Assembly (NCBI GenBank): GCA_001939145.1
Contig: LSRX01000431.1
Coordinates: 419,615 to 483,614 of the forward strand
Source of the DNA: Symbiodinium microadriaticum
Taxonomy: Eukaryota; Sar; Dinophyceae; Suessiales; Symbiodiniaceae
Length of the DNA stretch: 64,000 nt
Direction of reading: 5' to 3'
Shown: piece after piece, positions 1 to 11,156 of the stretch
Layout: every line of letters begins with the position of its first letter
How positions within the stretch are numbered: position 1 is the first letter of the stretch
Program-made: the position numbers and the translations under genes
Notes under the pieces: generated by a model
What the model was told of the DNA's origin: nothing
Database searches by the model: none
What the model saw: the letters and a program-made list of their open reading frames with translations, nothing else

Positions 1-160
1 GAGCCCCCAAAGCCCTTATTTATTCGTTGACCAGACTCTAAGAAGTTGGAGCCCCAGAGAAAAGCTGCACACTGTTTAGGGTTTAACGTCGGGTCCTAAG
101 GGCTTTTGGGTTTTGGGTTTAAGGTTGGGTCTTTTGAGGTTTAGGGTTTAGTTTTCTTGT
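1..160 (+). repeat. degenerate TTTAGGG-type tract
   Basis: Copies of TTTAGGG/TTTTGGG variants run from about 75 to 155. The first 70 bases show no recognisable feature. Confidence 0.5.
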
Positions 161-560
161 CAATTCTTAAAGTTTCAAGCCCACCTATCTAGACCTTAGC
201 ACCTTCATTAAAGACGGAAGCCCAGCCCGGAATACCACAGCAAGCTTCTCATTTGGCTGCAAGGACTCTAAGCCCTGCCTTGTGAATAAAGTTCTTCATC
301 ATCATCACAAAGATAGGCTGTTCAGGGCCGAGACAAGCCTTAATAAACCCTATGAATCTTCAACCCGAAACCCTCTACACCCTAAACCCTATAAGCCCCA
401 TGAAACCCCCTGAGCCTGGGGCTTAGTTCTTCCAGGCGCCTATGGCTGGCTGGAGCTGCACGCCTTAGCGGCTTCGGAGAAACGGTGCCTTTTTTTTCCC
501 TGTGGCTTTGGGGCTTTGATGGCGATGACGAAGAAGAGTGATGGTGAAGATTGCTAGGAG
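161..560. other. unique DNA, no supported gene
   Basis: Short CCCTAAA-like pieces lie near 340-410. Reading frames here run into the adjoining microsatellite and have no family signature. Confidence 0.4.
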
Positions 561-564
561 GAGT

Positions 565-613
565 GTGTGTGTGTGTGTATGTAAATACACATATATATAT
601 ATATATATATATG
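565..613. repeat. GT then AT microsatellite
   Basis: (GT)n from about 565 to 580 passes into (AT)n from about 590 to 613. Confidence 0.9.
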
Positions 614-837
614 CATATGTCGACGATGATGATCTTGTTGTTGACGATGAATGTGAGTCGTGATGATGGCATTCATGGTCATGAAGACAAAGATGCAGGC
701 GATGAAGGATTACCGTACAGATGTTGACGCTTGTTGCTGATGCCGTAATAAGTTTAGCCGTCAGTCGCATGATGCTTTTCGAATAGTTAGGAAGCAGATT
801 GCAAGATCCGCAAAAGCCGCCTAGAACGATGGTATGA

Positions 838-935
838 CACCAACCCTAAAGCCCTAAAGCCCTAAACCCTACACCCTAAAACCCTAAACCCCTAAACCCT
901 AAACCCCTAAACCCTAAATCCCTAAACCCTTAATC
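838..935 (-). repeat. CCCTAAA telomere-like tract
   Basis: About a dozen CCCTAAA/CCCCTAAA units with 7- and 8-base spacing mixed. Confidence 0.85.
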
Positions 936-1082
936 CGCTTCGAAATCCGAGGCTTTGCTGACGTTTAGTTCTTTGACATTCTGCGAGCTGCGCAGCCGCG
1001 TCATAGGGCTGCCACTCGGAGCTTCAAGCTTGTATTCTGCCGGGCAACCGAGGACCAAGGCTCGAAGCTTTAGAAATATATT

Positions 1083-1200
1083 GACTGTTCTATTAAAACT
1101 AAAGTAGTACATTCTGTTATAGTTATTATAGTAGTTTCTATCATAATCATTATAGTACATTCTGTTATAGCTATTATAGTAGACTCTATCAGAACTATTA
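1083..1200. repeat. tandem duplication of an AT-rich unit
   Basis: The phrase TAGTACATTCTGTTATAG appears twice (near 1105 and 1155), each followed by TATTATAGTAG and then a TCTATCA phrase. It is a roughly 50-base direct duplication. Confidence 0.7.
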
Positions 1201-1237
1201 GCATGAGGCCTACATCAAGAGCCAGCTACACAATTCA

Positions 1238-1640
1238 ATGGTTTAGGGTTTAGAGGTTTAGGGGTTTATGGTTTCAGGGTTTAGGGTTTAGGGCACTCCT
1301 CAACCTCATGGAACCGGGTTCGCGCTGCAACTAGATCTCGATTTTACTATGCTTGAAATCTGAAAAGCTCGTCTCAACCGCCTGTAGCCTGGAAGCCCCA
1401 GTCGCACGTGACATGAACATTGGGGTTTAGGGTTTATAGGGCTTTAGGGTTTAGGGTTTAGGGTTTAGGGGCAAGTTTCCATCTACTGCTTGCAGCCCGA
1501 AGAAAAAAATTTTAACTTGCAAGCCCTCGATGCTGGTCCTGAAGTTCGCAGCAGGGTGAATTTCCTTGTGCTGGGTTTAGGGTTTAGAGTTTATGGGCTT
1601 AGACATAGGGTTTTATGCAATCGGTTAAGGATTTAGGGTG
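1238..1640 (+). repeat. three short TTTAGGG tracts
   Basis: TTTAGGG clusters lie at about 1238-1290, 1422-1472 and 1573-1610, separated by unique DNA. Confidence 0.75.
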
Positions 1641-2300
1641 GTTGTAGGTTTTGACATGGACGGTGGTTACACTCTCAGCAACAGACAAACTCGTCAACTT
1701 AGGGCTACTTAGGAATATGATTGTTACTCTTCGGTTACTATAATACCTCACTAGCAGCTAAAATTACAATTTTTGCTAGGGGCCCAAGTTCAGTGTAGTA
1801 AAGCCCAAGCAAAAGACCCTTATCCTAAATCCTAAACCCTATAACCAGTTCGCTTAGGTCTGGTGGCCTGCAGGGTGCCGTCTTCGTTGTCCTCTCAGCC
1901 TGTTTTGCCTGCGTTGCCTGCCTTTTGGCCGAGCCTCGGATCTCCTGGGTGTCTGGGTTCGGACATCGTGGGAGGGTGTTCTCATTCTTTGGGTTTCCTT
2001 GAGGGTTATCATATAATACTTATACTTATACCTTGAAACCCTATTCTACTTAGTAAGAGCCCGTGGGGCTCGTGTTTCGTGGAGAAATGGCAAATTCATC
2101 CTAACGCCTCCTGAGTATATTTAGACTATACAACATATACAACAATCTCCGAGTATTGGGGGGGGGGCCTATATTATGTGTGGGCTTGTGAAGAGGTTTC
2201 AAGGTGTGCGTATTGGTTTGTGGATTCTTGACTCATGGTGCTATGCAGCCAGACCATAATACAGAAAGTCGCAATCTTGGCAATATAGAAGCCAACATAC
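1641..2300. other. unique DNA, no supported gene
   Basis: I see no open frame with family character. One CCCTAAA-like piece lies at about 1825-1845. Confidence 0.4.
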
Positions 2301-2400
2301 TTACCATTATTATTCGTTCTTATAGGACTCCTTACTACATTTATACTATAAAGGAGCCCAAAACTCTACTTTAATTACCAAGGCCCCTACATTATGTTGA
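2300..2400. mobile_element. M7-type AT-rich inverted-repeat element
   Basis: It ends in AAGGCCCCTACATTAT, matched by the inverted ATAATATAGGGGCCTT at about 29230. The interior contains facing GGACTCCTTAC and AAAGGAGCCC arms. Confidence 0.5.
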
Positions 2401-2464
2401 AAGAACTGAAGAGATTGGGGAGATCGGATCTCGCATGCCCAAACTTTCCGGAAGTCAGCGGGTG

Positions 2465-2505
2465 TAGGTTTAGGGTTTAGGGTTTAGGGGTTTAGGGTTT
2501 AGGGT
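2465..2505 (+). repeat. TTTAGGG tract
   Basis: About five consecutive units. Confidence 0.85.
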
Positions 2506-2605
2506 CAGGGGTTTGCGGTTTTGGAATCGAAGGACGGATGGCAGAACAGGTTTACTTAGGCTTCAGGGTAGGAGAGCGGGTTCAGAGTTATGAAGTCTGC
2601 GATCA

Positions 2606-3025
2606 ATGGCAGAACCTGTGTCGATAATTCTCCCAAACGCTGCCATCAATGTAGCGAGGATGAAAAACTCTGATACCCACTTTGATAGCTCACTAAGCCG
2701 AAGTCCTGAAACGCAAAAGCCCTTAGACCCTGAACCTGTTACGATGTCCCTTCAAATCATGATATACTATATCCCAAAAGCCCGATTCTATCTATTAAAG
2801 CCCCTATGGATAGTTCTCCAAATTAGGCTCTCGTTTTGGGGGTTCCTTTTTAGAAGGGTGCCATACTATTTTGGGGACCTAGAAAGGGCAACCTGCTTTA
2901 GAGAGCTACCCTACCCCAACTCGAGTCCTGTCCTGAGCTTCAAGGAGCGAATTTTCAAGCAGCGCCACACCCCGCAGAGCGAGGAGGTGGAGCTTTACTG
3001 CGCCAGGGGCTCGGGGGGTGTTTGA
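2606..3025 (+). other. open frame of 139 codons, not supported as a gene
   Basis: The frame runs through an M6 hairpin (2816-2916) and shows no recognisable domain or family, so it is most likely a chance opening. Confidence 0.3.
2816..2916. mobile_element. M6 hairpin element
   Basis: The left arm contains TTCTCCAAATTAGG and the right arm TTTAGAGAGCTACCC. The core GGTTCCTTTTTAGAAGGGTG is shared with the copies at 3395, 7258 and 7712. Confidence 0.6.
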
Positions 3026-3394
3026 GTATGGAGGGTTTAGGGGGCCTACGGGTTTCGGAAGGGTTTCAGGGATTAGGGCTAAGGGATTTAGGGTAGGTTC
3101 GGAGCTTGAGTTGGGCTTGAGACGCTGAGTGTAGAGGTTGGTGGGTTTTGGTCATGTCGGAAAAACTCTCAACACCTCCCCTATATAAAACCTGTCTGAA
3201 ACCCTTATAACCCTCTACAACAAAGCCCTTGCAACGCCTTGCAGGCCCTTATACATTCCATATACAATCATAAAGATTGCTTTCAGAAGTCTTATGAGAC
3301 CTTTATGAAACCATGATCAAGCCTTGAAGCAGCACATGAATGTTATTACTGCATTGACATTCCTATCACCAGTATTACTGTCACATGAGCAGTT

Positions 3395-3491
3395 CTCCAT
3401 GTTAGGATCCTTCCGGAGGGGTCCTTTTTTTCTAAGGGCATCGTAGTATCTTGGGGACTTAAAAGGGGACCCAAGTTTAGAGAACTGCCCC
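3395..3491. mobile_element. M6 hairpin element, best-preserved arms
   Basis: The termini are AGTTCTCC and AGAGAACT. The interior GGGGTCCTTTTTTTCTAAGG faces CTTAAAAGGGGACCC. Confidence 0.7.
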
Positions 3492-3509
3492 TAGAGTACT
3501 CTTATAATA

Positions 3510-3675
3510 TAGAAACCCTATAACCCTAAACCCTGAATCCTGAACCCTAAACCCTGAATCCTAAACCCTAAATCCCAAATCCTAACAACCTAACCTCTAA
3601 AACCTATACCCTAAACAATAAACCCTATAATATCCTAAACCCTAAACCCTACAACCTAAACCCTACACCCTAAAT
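3510..3675 (-). repeat. degenerate CCCTAAA tract
   Basis: More than 15 CCCTAAA variants (CCCTGAA, CCCTACA). Confidence 0.85.
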
Positions 3676-3726
3676 AAATCCTTTTTAAGGGAAGCCCTCT
3701 TTCCGAACAATGCCGGGGTCGACCTC

Positions 3727-3835
3727 CCCAGAGACTCCAATATTCCTTAAGAAAGGAATATACCTTCAATCTTATTAGGGTTCCTATTATAATTTAAGGT
3801 ATATTCCTTAATTAAGGGATATGAGACTCTCTGGG
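3727..3835. mobile_element. M3 hairpin element
   Basis: The left end is CCAGAGACTCCAATATTCC and the right end is the inverted form ending GACTCTCTGGG. Inner arms AGGAATATACCTT and AAGGTATATTCCTT flank a short CTTATTAGGG centre. Confidence 0.85.
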
Positions 3836-3837
3836 AA

Positions 3838-4185
3838 CCCCTAAAGCCCTAAAGCCCCTAAACCCTACCACCCCAAAGCCCCTAAGACCCCTAAACCCCA
3901 AACCCTAAACCCTATTATGACCTTAAGGGGTATTGGAGTCTCTGGGTTCCGATCGCAAGCGCTCAAAGCCTTGAGCCTTTAAAGAGACCCTAAATCCTAC
4001 ACCTTATAAAAGCCCTATATACCCTTAATTGAGGGATCTTGGAGTCTCTGGATAACCCCAAACCCTAAACCCCAAACCCTGAACCCTAAACCCTAAAACC
4101 TAAACCCCAAAGCCCAAACCCTAAACCCCAAACCCCAAACCCTAAAACCTAAACCCCAAAGCCCAAACCCTAAACCCCAAACCAG
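3838..4185 (-). repeat. CCCTAAA tracts interleaved with M3 fragments
   Basis: Telomere-like units lie at 3838-3915 and 4051-4185. Single right arms of M3 (GGAGTCTCTGG) occur at about 3914-3950, 4011-4050 and 4185-4203, so solo arms are scattered among the repeats. Confidence 0.8.
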
Positions 4186-4289
4186 GGATCTTGGAGTCTC
4201 TGGATCCTTAGGTGCAAAAGGCGCGCTTCGACTTTTGGGGCCTCATCACTTCGGCCTTGGTCCTGCCTCTTGGGCTTTAATCTAGGATT

Positions 4290-4705
4290 TTAAGGGTTTA
4301 GGGGTTGAAGGGTTTAGGGCTTTAGGGTTTTAGGGCTTTAGGGTTCAGGGGTTTAGGGTTTTAGGGTTTTAGGGTTTAGAGTTTTAGGGTTTAAGGTTTA
4401 GGGTTTTTGAGGATCATGGGGACTTTGTAGGTAATCATAACAATCGTGCCTCTTGGGCTTTAATATAGGGTTTTTTGGTTTAGGGTTTTAGGGTTTAGGG
4501 CTTTAGGGTTTAGGGGTTTTAGGGTTTAGGGCTTTAGGGTTTAGGGGTTTTAGAGTTTTAGGGCTTTAGGGTTTAGGGGTTTTAGGGTTTAGGGCTTTAG
4601 GGTTTAGGGTTTTAGGGTTTGGGGTTTTAGGGCTTTAGGGCTTTAGGGCCTTGGGGTTTAGGGTTAGGGTTTGAGGGTTTAGGGTTTAGGGTTAGGGTTT
4701 GGGGA
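4290..4705 (+). repeat. long TTTAGGG/TTTTAGGG array
   Basis: About 50 units with 7- and 8-base periods mixed, interrupted near 4410-4465 by a phrase (GTAGGTAATCATAAC) that recurs near 4720. Confidence 0.9.
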
Positions 4706-4764
4706 GGATCATGGGACTATTTGTAGGTAATCATAACTATAGTGCCTCTTGGGCTTCATATTGG

Positions 4765-4900
4765 GTTTAGGGTTTACTAGTAGGGTTTAGGGTTTACTAA
4801 CAGGGCTTGGGGTTTAGGGTTTACTAGTAGGGTGTAGGGTTTAGGGTTTACAGGGTTTAGGCTTGAGGGTTCACGAATAGGGTTAATAAGGGGTTTAGGG
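4765..4900 (+). repeat. TTTAGGG tract with TTTACTARYAGGG insert units
   Basis: A GGTTTACTAGTAGGG or GGTTTACTAACAGGG unit recurs three times among normal heptamers. Confidence 0.75.
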
Positions 4901-5022
4901 GTGCCTCTTGGGTCCAATAAACTTGGAGGATCATGGGACTTAGTGAGTATAGGGCTCCTTACAGGGCTGATCATGGGACTTGGTAAGTATAGGACTACCT
5001 TCTTTGTGGTTGCAAGTAATCA

Positions 5023-5106
5023 TACTGTTGATGAAATAAACCTAAACTCTGGGAATTATGGTATATTTCTTATTATGGGTAATGCAGGATTTATATCATC
5101 AACAGT
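5023..5106. mobile_element. M2 hairpin element, shortened left arm
   Basis: TACTGTTGATGAAATAAA at the left faces ATTTATATCATCAACAGTA at the right. The left inner arm lacks the CCTGCATTACC segment. Confidence 0.8.
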
Positions 5107-5730
5107 AACTATAGTGCGTCCTGGGTTTAGCCGGGTTTGGGATTGATGGGTATGGGGATTTAGGGTCTACGGTTTAGGGCTTACCTGAACCTGGGCGGTG
5201 TACAGTCTTTTTTTTAGGCTTCCCTGTAACTTCTGTGAGGTTTAGGGCTTAGGGCTTACCGGGTTTAGGGTTTATGGTTGTTGTTGGCTGTTGTAGGGGT
5301 TGAGGGTTTCAAGAGGTTTAGGGCTTTGGGGTTTAAGGTTATGCTCCTTTGGAAGAATTAGGTTTAGTGTCGGGTGTTAGGCTCCTTCAAGCGGTCCTTA
5401 AAGGGGTCCTTAGGGGGGATGTAAAGTAGGTAGAGTTTGGAGCTTGTCGGGTTCAGCATTTGGGTTTATGGTCTTGGCTTTGGGGGTAATCTAGGGGCCT
5501 TCATAGTTACCTATGCTAGTTAGGGGGTTCCTTTTGGAGGCTCGACAGTTTAGGAAACTTGGGGGCCTTCATAATTAGTACGCGTCATACTATGGCCTTA
5601 TAGTATCCCTTGAGGTCCCCATATCTGCATGTCGGTTTGGGGCTGAGCTTGGCTGGGCAGTATTGAATAGCTCCTAGTCCTAGGATTGTTGCTTAGAGTT
5701 CCTTATTGTGCTCATAGTGTTATAATATAT
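5107..5730. other. unique DNA with scattered TTTAGGG pieces
   Basis: No gene is supported. Short telomere-like pieces lie at about 5155-5180 and 5240-5340. Confidence 0.4.
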
Positions 5731-5772
5731 GTAAGTAAGTAAGCATGTATGTATGTATGTATGTAAGTAAGA

Positions 5773-5804
<32 letters not shown>

Positions 5805-5865
5805 CAGTAAGTAAGTAAGTCAGTAAGTAAGTAAGTAAGTAAAGTAAGTAATAAAGTAAGTAATA

Positions 5866-5918
<53 letters not shown>

Positions 5919-5928
5919 TGTATGGATA
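5731..5928. repeat. GTAA tetranucleotide microsatellite
   Basis: About 45 GTAA units with single-base variants (GTCA, TAATAAA) and a GTAT lead-in. Confidence 0.95.
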
Positions 5929-6204
5929 CATACCCCCGGGCCCAACCAAAAGAAAGAAAAAACAACAACAGCAAGGCAGACTGTATCAGCCTTCAGCACT
6001 GAGCACTGTATAGCTGGGTCCTTGTTGGATACATTTTTACATCTTGGTTATAAGAAAGCCCGAATAAGGATTAAAAATGATCCTTGTTCATCTTATGACC
6101 CCAACAGGGAACCAGATAGTCGGTTGAGTTTTGTTTTGTGTTCTCCGAGACCACGCCAGGAATGCCGAATGCTGAGGCAACACTCTAGCAAACGCTCAAG
6201 ACCC
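5929..6204. other. unique DNA, no supported gene
   Basis: The phrase TCCTTGTTGGATACA with ATAAGGATTAAAAATGATC nearby recurs at about 49540-49605, so a dispersed repeat covers about 6018-6080. Confidence 0.5.
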
Positions 6205-6355
6205 TCCGAGACCCCTGAAACCCTACACCCAAAACCCCACAGCCTACACCCTAAACCCTATACCCTACAGCCTAAACCCTACACCCTACACCCTCAACCC
6301 TAAACCCTACAGCTTCAACCCTAGACCCTAAACCCTAAACCCTGCACCCCTGAAC
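6205..6355 (-). repeat. CCCTAAA/CCCTACA tract
   Basis: About 18 units, many CCCTACA. Confidence 0.85.
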
Positions 6356-7129
6356 CAGCTGAAACAGATCCCGAGTGACAGCGCAGGTTATATCTTGGCG
6401 AGCCAGGGGCTAAGACTTCGGGAACTTTTAAGGGTCCATGGTACCACAAGAGTTTAGGGTTTAGGGTTAACTAAGGCTTCTTTAAGGTTACATATTAGGG
6501 TACCATAAGGGTTCCTTTAACTCAGGCTTCTTTAAGGGTACCATAAGGGTGCCATAAGGGTTTAGGGTTTAGGGTTTCCGGATCCATGCATGTACCCCAA
6601 ATAGTATATACTTTGGGCCCAAAGCACCGACCAAAGTAAACAAATATGGAAGACCTGCGCGGTGCAGGTGAAGAAGAGTTGTGGGTTTGGGGGGTTTAGG
6701 GTTTGAGGGTTTGGACGTTTTAGGGGGGTATACCTGGACCCGAAGATACCTACATTCGTCGGGCTCCTTGTTACGATGTGCTTGTATACCTCTATATTTA
6801 TATATACATACAGAGAGAGTTGGATCGTTGATTAGACAGGTGCGTTTGGGGGGGGGGGGGTTTAAGATGAGGTTTGAGGGTGTTGGGGGTTGGGGTAATT
6901 AGAAGGTTGACGGTGTTGATTTGGGGACTCTGGGGTTAGAAGGTGTCGTGTTCGGGGTTTCGGGTCTTGACGCTGACGGTGTTGGGCAGGAAGGCCCAGC
7001 AGACGGGCCTTTGAGTATGTATGTCTGTTGTTCGGGATGGAGAGCACTGAAGTCTTCAGGGAAGCCTTGTTAATTGCATTGCGCTTCGTGAGAGGGGGCA
7101 TCGTGAGGAGATGTCCACAGTCGGCCACC
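6356..7129. other. unique DNA with an M9 fragment
   Basis: An M9-like piece (ACCCCAAATAGTATATACTT) lies at about 6593-6640. Three ACCATAAGGGT-type short direct repeats lie at 6440-6560. No gene is supported. Confidence 0.4.
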
Positions 7130-7195
7130 TAAACCCTAAACCCTCATCCCTAAACCCTAAACCCGAAACCCTAATCCCTAAACCCTAAACCCTAA
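7130..7195 (-). repeat. CCCTAAA tract
   Basis: Eight or nine units. Confidence 0.85.
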
Positions 7196-7257
7196 CTTCT
7201 TCAGCTGAAGTCTGAAGTCAGGTCGAGTACGAAGCCCTACAAGCTTCCCATATGGGT

Positions 7258-7350
7258 AGTTGTCTAAACGAGGGTCCCTTGTAGGATCCTTTTGAATAAG
7301 GGTGCCGTAGTAGATTTGGGACCTAAAACGGGGCCCGAGTGTAGAGAGCT
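7258..7350. mobile_element. M6 hairpin element
   Basis: It starts AGTTGTCTAAACGAGGGTCC and contains AAGGGTGCCGTAGTAGATTT like the other copies. The right end is TAGAGAGCTTCCC. Confidence 0.6.
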
Positions 7351-7444
7351 TCCCAGATCCACTCGTAGGCTTCGAAACTTCTCAGAGTGTCGAGGCTTTT
7401 GGTTTCCAGTTGACCCTGACTGCCTTTTTAGTTCACTGCTCTCA

Positions 7445-7610
7445 GAATCCTAAAAACCCCAAACCCCAAAACCCCAAAATGTCAAAAGCCCAAAACGCCC
7501 AAAACCCCAAAACCCCTAAACCCCTAAACCCTTAAAACCCTTAAAACCCCAAAGCCCCAAAACCCCGAAAACCCTAAACCCGAGGTCCCCCGACTCCTAA
7601 AACTCCTAAA
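7445..7610 (-). repeat. CCCCAAAA/CCCTAAA variant tract
   Basis: The first part is mainly CCCCAAAA (Oxytricha-like octamer) and grades into CCCCTAAA. Confidence 0.8.
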
Positions 7611-7711
7611 CCCCGGAGCTCTGACGTCAGGCCGCCCTCGGTTCAGTTGTACAGAGATTGGACCTACCTTCAGGCCGGAGATGCGCTCTTCGGATTTCGA
7701 GCTCTTCTGGG

Positions 7712-7800
7712 GTAGTTGTCTAAATAAGGGGTCCCTTTCAGAGTCCTTTTTTAGAAGGGTGGTGTAGAATTTGAGGACCTAAGAATGGAAAGGGACCCTA
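7712..7800. mobile_element. M6 hairpin element
   Basis: The left end is AGTTGTCTAAATAAGGGGTC and the right inner arm AATGGAAAGGGACCC. Confidence 0.6.
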
Positions 7801-8382
7801 ATTTTCCTGTAGCTTTTTGGAGTTTATGGCTTCCGGTTTGGCGGTGGGGTTTAAGTTCTGTGCAAGACGAGCCGGGCCTCCCTCTTGCACACGCAAGTCT
7901 TAGACCTGAAGTACCGGTGACTGACAGGCCGTTCCTGCGCAAAACGCAGAGAGCCCCGCAAAACGAGGCACTCTGAAATTTGCCCCCGAGAGCAGAAAGG
8001 TCACTCCAGGAGCGCACGCCCGAAACGCAGAACCCCAAGGCCCTTGCAAGCCTATGCCCCTGGGACCGAAGCCCTGAAACCTCAAGCCCTCCCAAACCCT
8101 TAAGCGCACTACAGCCCGAACATCGAGTAACCAATTAATTATGAAATCACCATAGCAAGACAAAATAGTGATAATGACAATCATAGCAACTTTCATCTCC
8201 CTTACACTCCTTATACTAGCTTACACTAACATATACCACTAGACTCATACTCCTTATACTCCTTATACTAGCATATACTACTCGACCAATCCTAAAGTCC
8301 TGGAGAGGTCGGGGCGGTTCTCCTTCGCGTAGTGCAGTCCCTCATGGCAGGCTTGGGCCTTGGAAAATCCGGGACCCTGCCA
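7801..8382. other. unique DNA, no supported gene
   Basis: Frames overlap on both strands here without a recognisable protein. ACTCCTTATACTAGC-type direct repeats lie at about 8205-8275. Confidence 0.4.
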
Positions 8383-8470
8383 GGACCCCCCAAGTACCCT
8401 TAAATAGGGGCAAAGGGTCCCAAATTAAGGGTATTTAGGGTCTCACAAAGGGTAGTTGGAGGGTCTAGGT
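8383..8470. mobile_element. M4 hairpin element
   Basis: GGACCCCCCAAGTACCCTTA at the left faces AGGGTAGTTGGAGGGTCTAG at the right. The core AAAGGGTCCCAAATTAAGGG is shared with the copies at 45227 and 52108. Confidence 0.7.
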
Positions 8471-9400
8471 GCAGAAGTTACAGAGTTGGAGGGGGAGGGG
8501 GGGCACGGGAGTACCAGTTCGGGGTTTAGGGGTTTAGGAAAAGGGCCTTAGGGTTCCGGGGGTGGGGCGATTGCAGTTTAGGGTGTAGGGAGTTATAATG
8601 TGCCCCATAGTTATACTTCTTCTAGCCCTGGATACCTTTTTGCGAGGGCCTTTGCTTCACGGCTATATCGCTATCTGGCCACGAATTCCTTGGAATCCTC
8701 CGGAATCATCGAAGGTTCAGGGTCAATGCTTGAGGAGTTTGAATATTTCGGCTGATACTTTACTAAGCCCACAAAGCCCGAAACAACCGATGCTGAGGCC
8801 CCCCATATTGCCTGGACTACGTACTCTGAAAGCTAAAACCCAAAACCCTAAAAAACCCTAAAACCCAAAGTTAAAGGATTTAGACTTCAGGGGCTGAAGG
8901 ACTGAGAGGTGGGGTCACAGGGCATTCGGTCTCTCAGGGCTTTCTGCACTTGTAGGGCTTTGATTGATTGCCTTTGTTTCGTGTTGTAGGGTAGTGGCCA
9001 GAAAGTAGGTTATACCACAAAGTCTCATAAACCCTAAACCCTACACCCTAAACCCTCAAGCCAGGATAAATAGAAATTGTATAGAGGCACCCAGAAGCCG
9101 CAGAATGCAGCAGCACCCACCAGCAACAGCAGGTTTCAGCAGCAAAGAGCAAAAGGCAACACCCGCACAAATCACCGGACCTGTACCCTCTACAAATTCT
9201 ATAAACCCTAAACTCGAACACCTAAACCCCCCCAAGCCCTAAACCTTAAAGCCCCGAACCCCTAAACCCTAAAACAGTGTATTGAAGGAGATGTCTGCAC
9301 GGAGGCCTGGGCTTTTGTTGGCTTTTGCCGGGCTGAGGCCTGTTGGTCAAGCGTTGGTCGACGGTGGCCAAAGCCGTAGCTCGACTTCACATGAGAGTTA
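8471..9400. other. unique DNA with small CCCTAAA pieces
   Basis: Telomere-like pieces lie at 8838-8862, 9028-9060 and 9190-9275. Frames of fewer than 90 codons show no domain. Confidence 0.4.
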
Positions 9401-9404
9401 TAGG

Positions 9405-9540
9405 TATTAGGGTTTAGGGATTTAGGGGTTCAGGGGTTTAGGGTGTAGGGCTTTAGGGGCTTTTGGGGGTTATAGGGCGTTTAGGGGTTTTAGGGGTTTC
9501 AGGGTTCAGGGATTTAGGGGTTTAGGGGTTTAGGGTCTAC
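9405..9540 (+). repeat. TTTAGGGG-type tract
   Basis: About 16 units, mostly the 8-base TTTAGGGG form. Confidence 0.85.
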
Positions 9541-10324
9541 GCTGATTCCGTTATATCTGCGATACTTGTTTATGGTTGGACTGTTTGGCAGGCTACTGCT
9601 GCCGTGCGACTTGTAGGTGTGATCTGCTGCACATGGTGATTGTAGGCAGGCTGTTGCTGACAGATTCATCCCAGCCAGCAACTTCAGGAAGACTCTCTAC
9701 GGATCATAATCTGTGCCATTGCTTTGAAACCCCAACCCCAAACAAATCATGCACACGAGCAGCGCGTCAATTGAAATCGGGAGGTCGGGATCAAACTGCT
9801 ACGGGTTGCTTGATGTCAGAACTGGACGTCAAAGAGAGGGGGGCGGGGCAACTCTGCCCTTGATTCACGTCCCGCGGACTCGCCGCTATGCTGCGGGTGC
9901 TCTTGGCTCTTGAACCCACGCCGCGCTTGCGGCCTAAACCCTAAACCCCCTAAACCCTAAACCCCTAAAAGGTGCTGCAAAGCTTGACGATGCTTCTCGT
10001 CTTCTTCATCGGGGACGTCGCCTTCTTGGGCCGTGGGCAGGGCAACCTCTGCCGCTTGACCGAATTTGTAACACAATATCAGAGTATGCTGTAATTATAA
10101 CGAGAAATAGTATGGTTTAGGGTTTAGGGTTTAGGTTATATAACAGAATACTAGTTTCCAATAGTGTGTAATAATTACTACATAATATGACAACATCGCA
10201 TAATCTATGCGCTCTCGGCTGTCTTGTGAGATGATCGCCCGGGCAGAAGGCCGTTTAGACGGAGAGCCCCCGGTCTTCGAGAGAGCAGCTTCGCAAGTGA
10301 CCTTCAACTGTTTACGGATGAGGC
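9541..10324. other. unique DNA, no supported gene
   Basis: A frame at 9576-9863 (95 codons) has no recognisable family. Short telomere-like pieces lie at 9932-9968 and 10113-10132. Confidence 0.4.
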
Positions 10325-10491
10325 TAGGGTTTAGGGTTTAGGGTTCAGGGTTTAGGGTTTGGGTTTCAGGGTTTAGGGTTTAGGTTTCAGGGTTCAGGGT
10401 TTAGGGTTTAGGGTGCAGGGTTCAACTGTTCAAGGACGTAACTGCTTCAGGTTTATGGTCTAGGGTTTATGGTTTAGGGTTTAGGGTTTTA
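10325..10491 (+). repeat. TTTAGGG tract ending at an assembly gap
   Basis: More than 15 units, some TTCAGGG, broken near 10420-10445, then 80 Ns. Confidence 0.85.
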
Positions 10492-10571
10492 NNNNNNNNN
10501 NNNNNNNNNNNNNNNNNNNNNNNNNNNNNNNNNNNNNNNNNNNNNNNNNNNNNNNNNNNNNNNNNNNNNNN
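10492..10571. other. assembly gap of 80 N
   Basis: It lies between a TTTAGGG tract and the right half of an M1 element. Repeat collapse is the probable cause. Confidence 0.99.
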
Positions 10572-10620
10572 ATCCTAGATATAAGCACCCAAAAAGGAAC
10601 TACAATGGAGCCCATAGGTA
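10572..10620 (+). mobile_element. M1 hairpin element, right half only
   Basis: It retains the centre ATCCTAGATATAA and the right arm AAAAGGAACTACAATGGAG. The left half falls in the gap. Confidence 0.75.
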
Positions 10621-11156
10621 AGGATGAGCTTAGGATGAGTACTTAGGGCTTTGGGGAAATTAGGGGTTTTGCGGTTTAGGGTTGAGGATTTTTCTGCATT
10701 GGCTTTTGGGGTTTTGGGGGTTTGGGGCCAGGACGTCTGCAGGGGTCGGAGTTCAGGATGCAGCGGCAGCGAGCTAAAAGGCCGAAGGTGCTCAGGCCGG
10801 GGATCACAGATCAGCAGACCTTCCCTCACCCTCCTCCCCATCGATGCTTAGGGTTTTGGGTGTAGGGCGTTGTGTGGCTTCGATGTTCAGGGGCATATGA
10901 GACATCAGGCAGACAACCTCAGAATTTGCAGCTCTTGGGGGAGGGGGGGGGGTGGGGGTGACGTCGCATCAATTCGGGGCATTCTTGGCTGTGCACCTTC
11001 TTCAGAGTCCACCATCACTCTCATGCCCGCCTTGATCAGGTATATACATGCTGGCGCTTCTGGTTTCGCTGGCGGCATTCATGCACCTTTGCCTACCAGT
11101 CTGTCGTTTTGGTGGTTTCGGCTCGGGGTAGTCTGAACTCCAGAAGAAGTTGGGAA
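10621..11156. other. unique DNA, no supported gene
   Basis: Frames of up to 88 codons exist on both strands. None resembles a known protein. Confidence 0.4.

Noticed and set aside
5680..5949. Leu-Thr-Tyr repeat frame
   Set aside because: Translation of the GTAA microsatellite.
7445..7610. CCCCAAAA units as evidence of a ciliate
   Set aside because: They grade into CCCTAAA, the dominant unit, so they are local variants.
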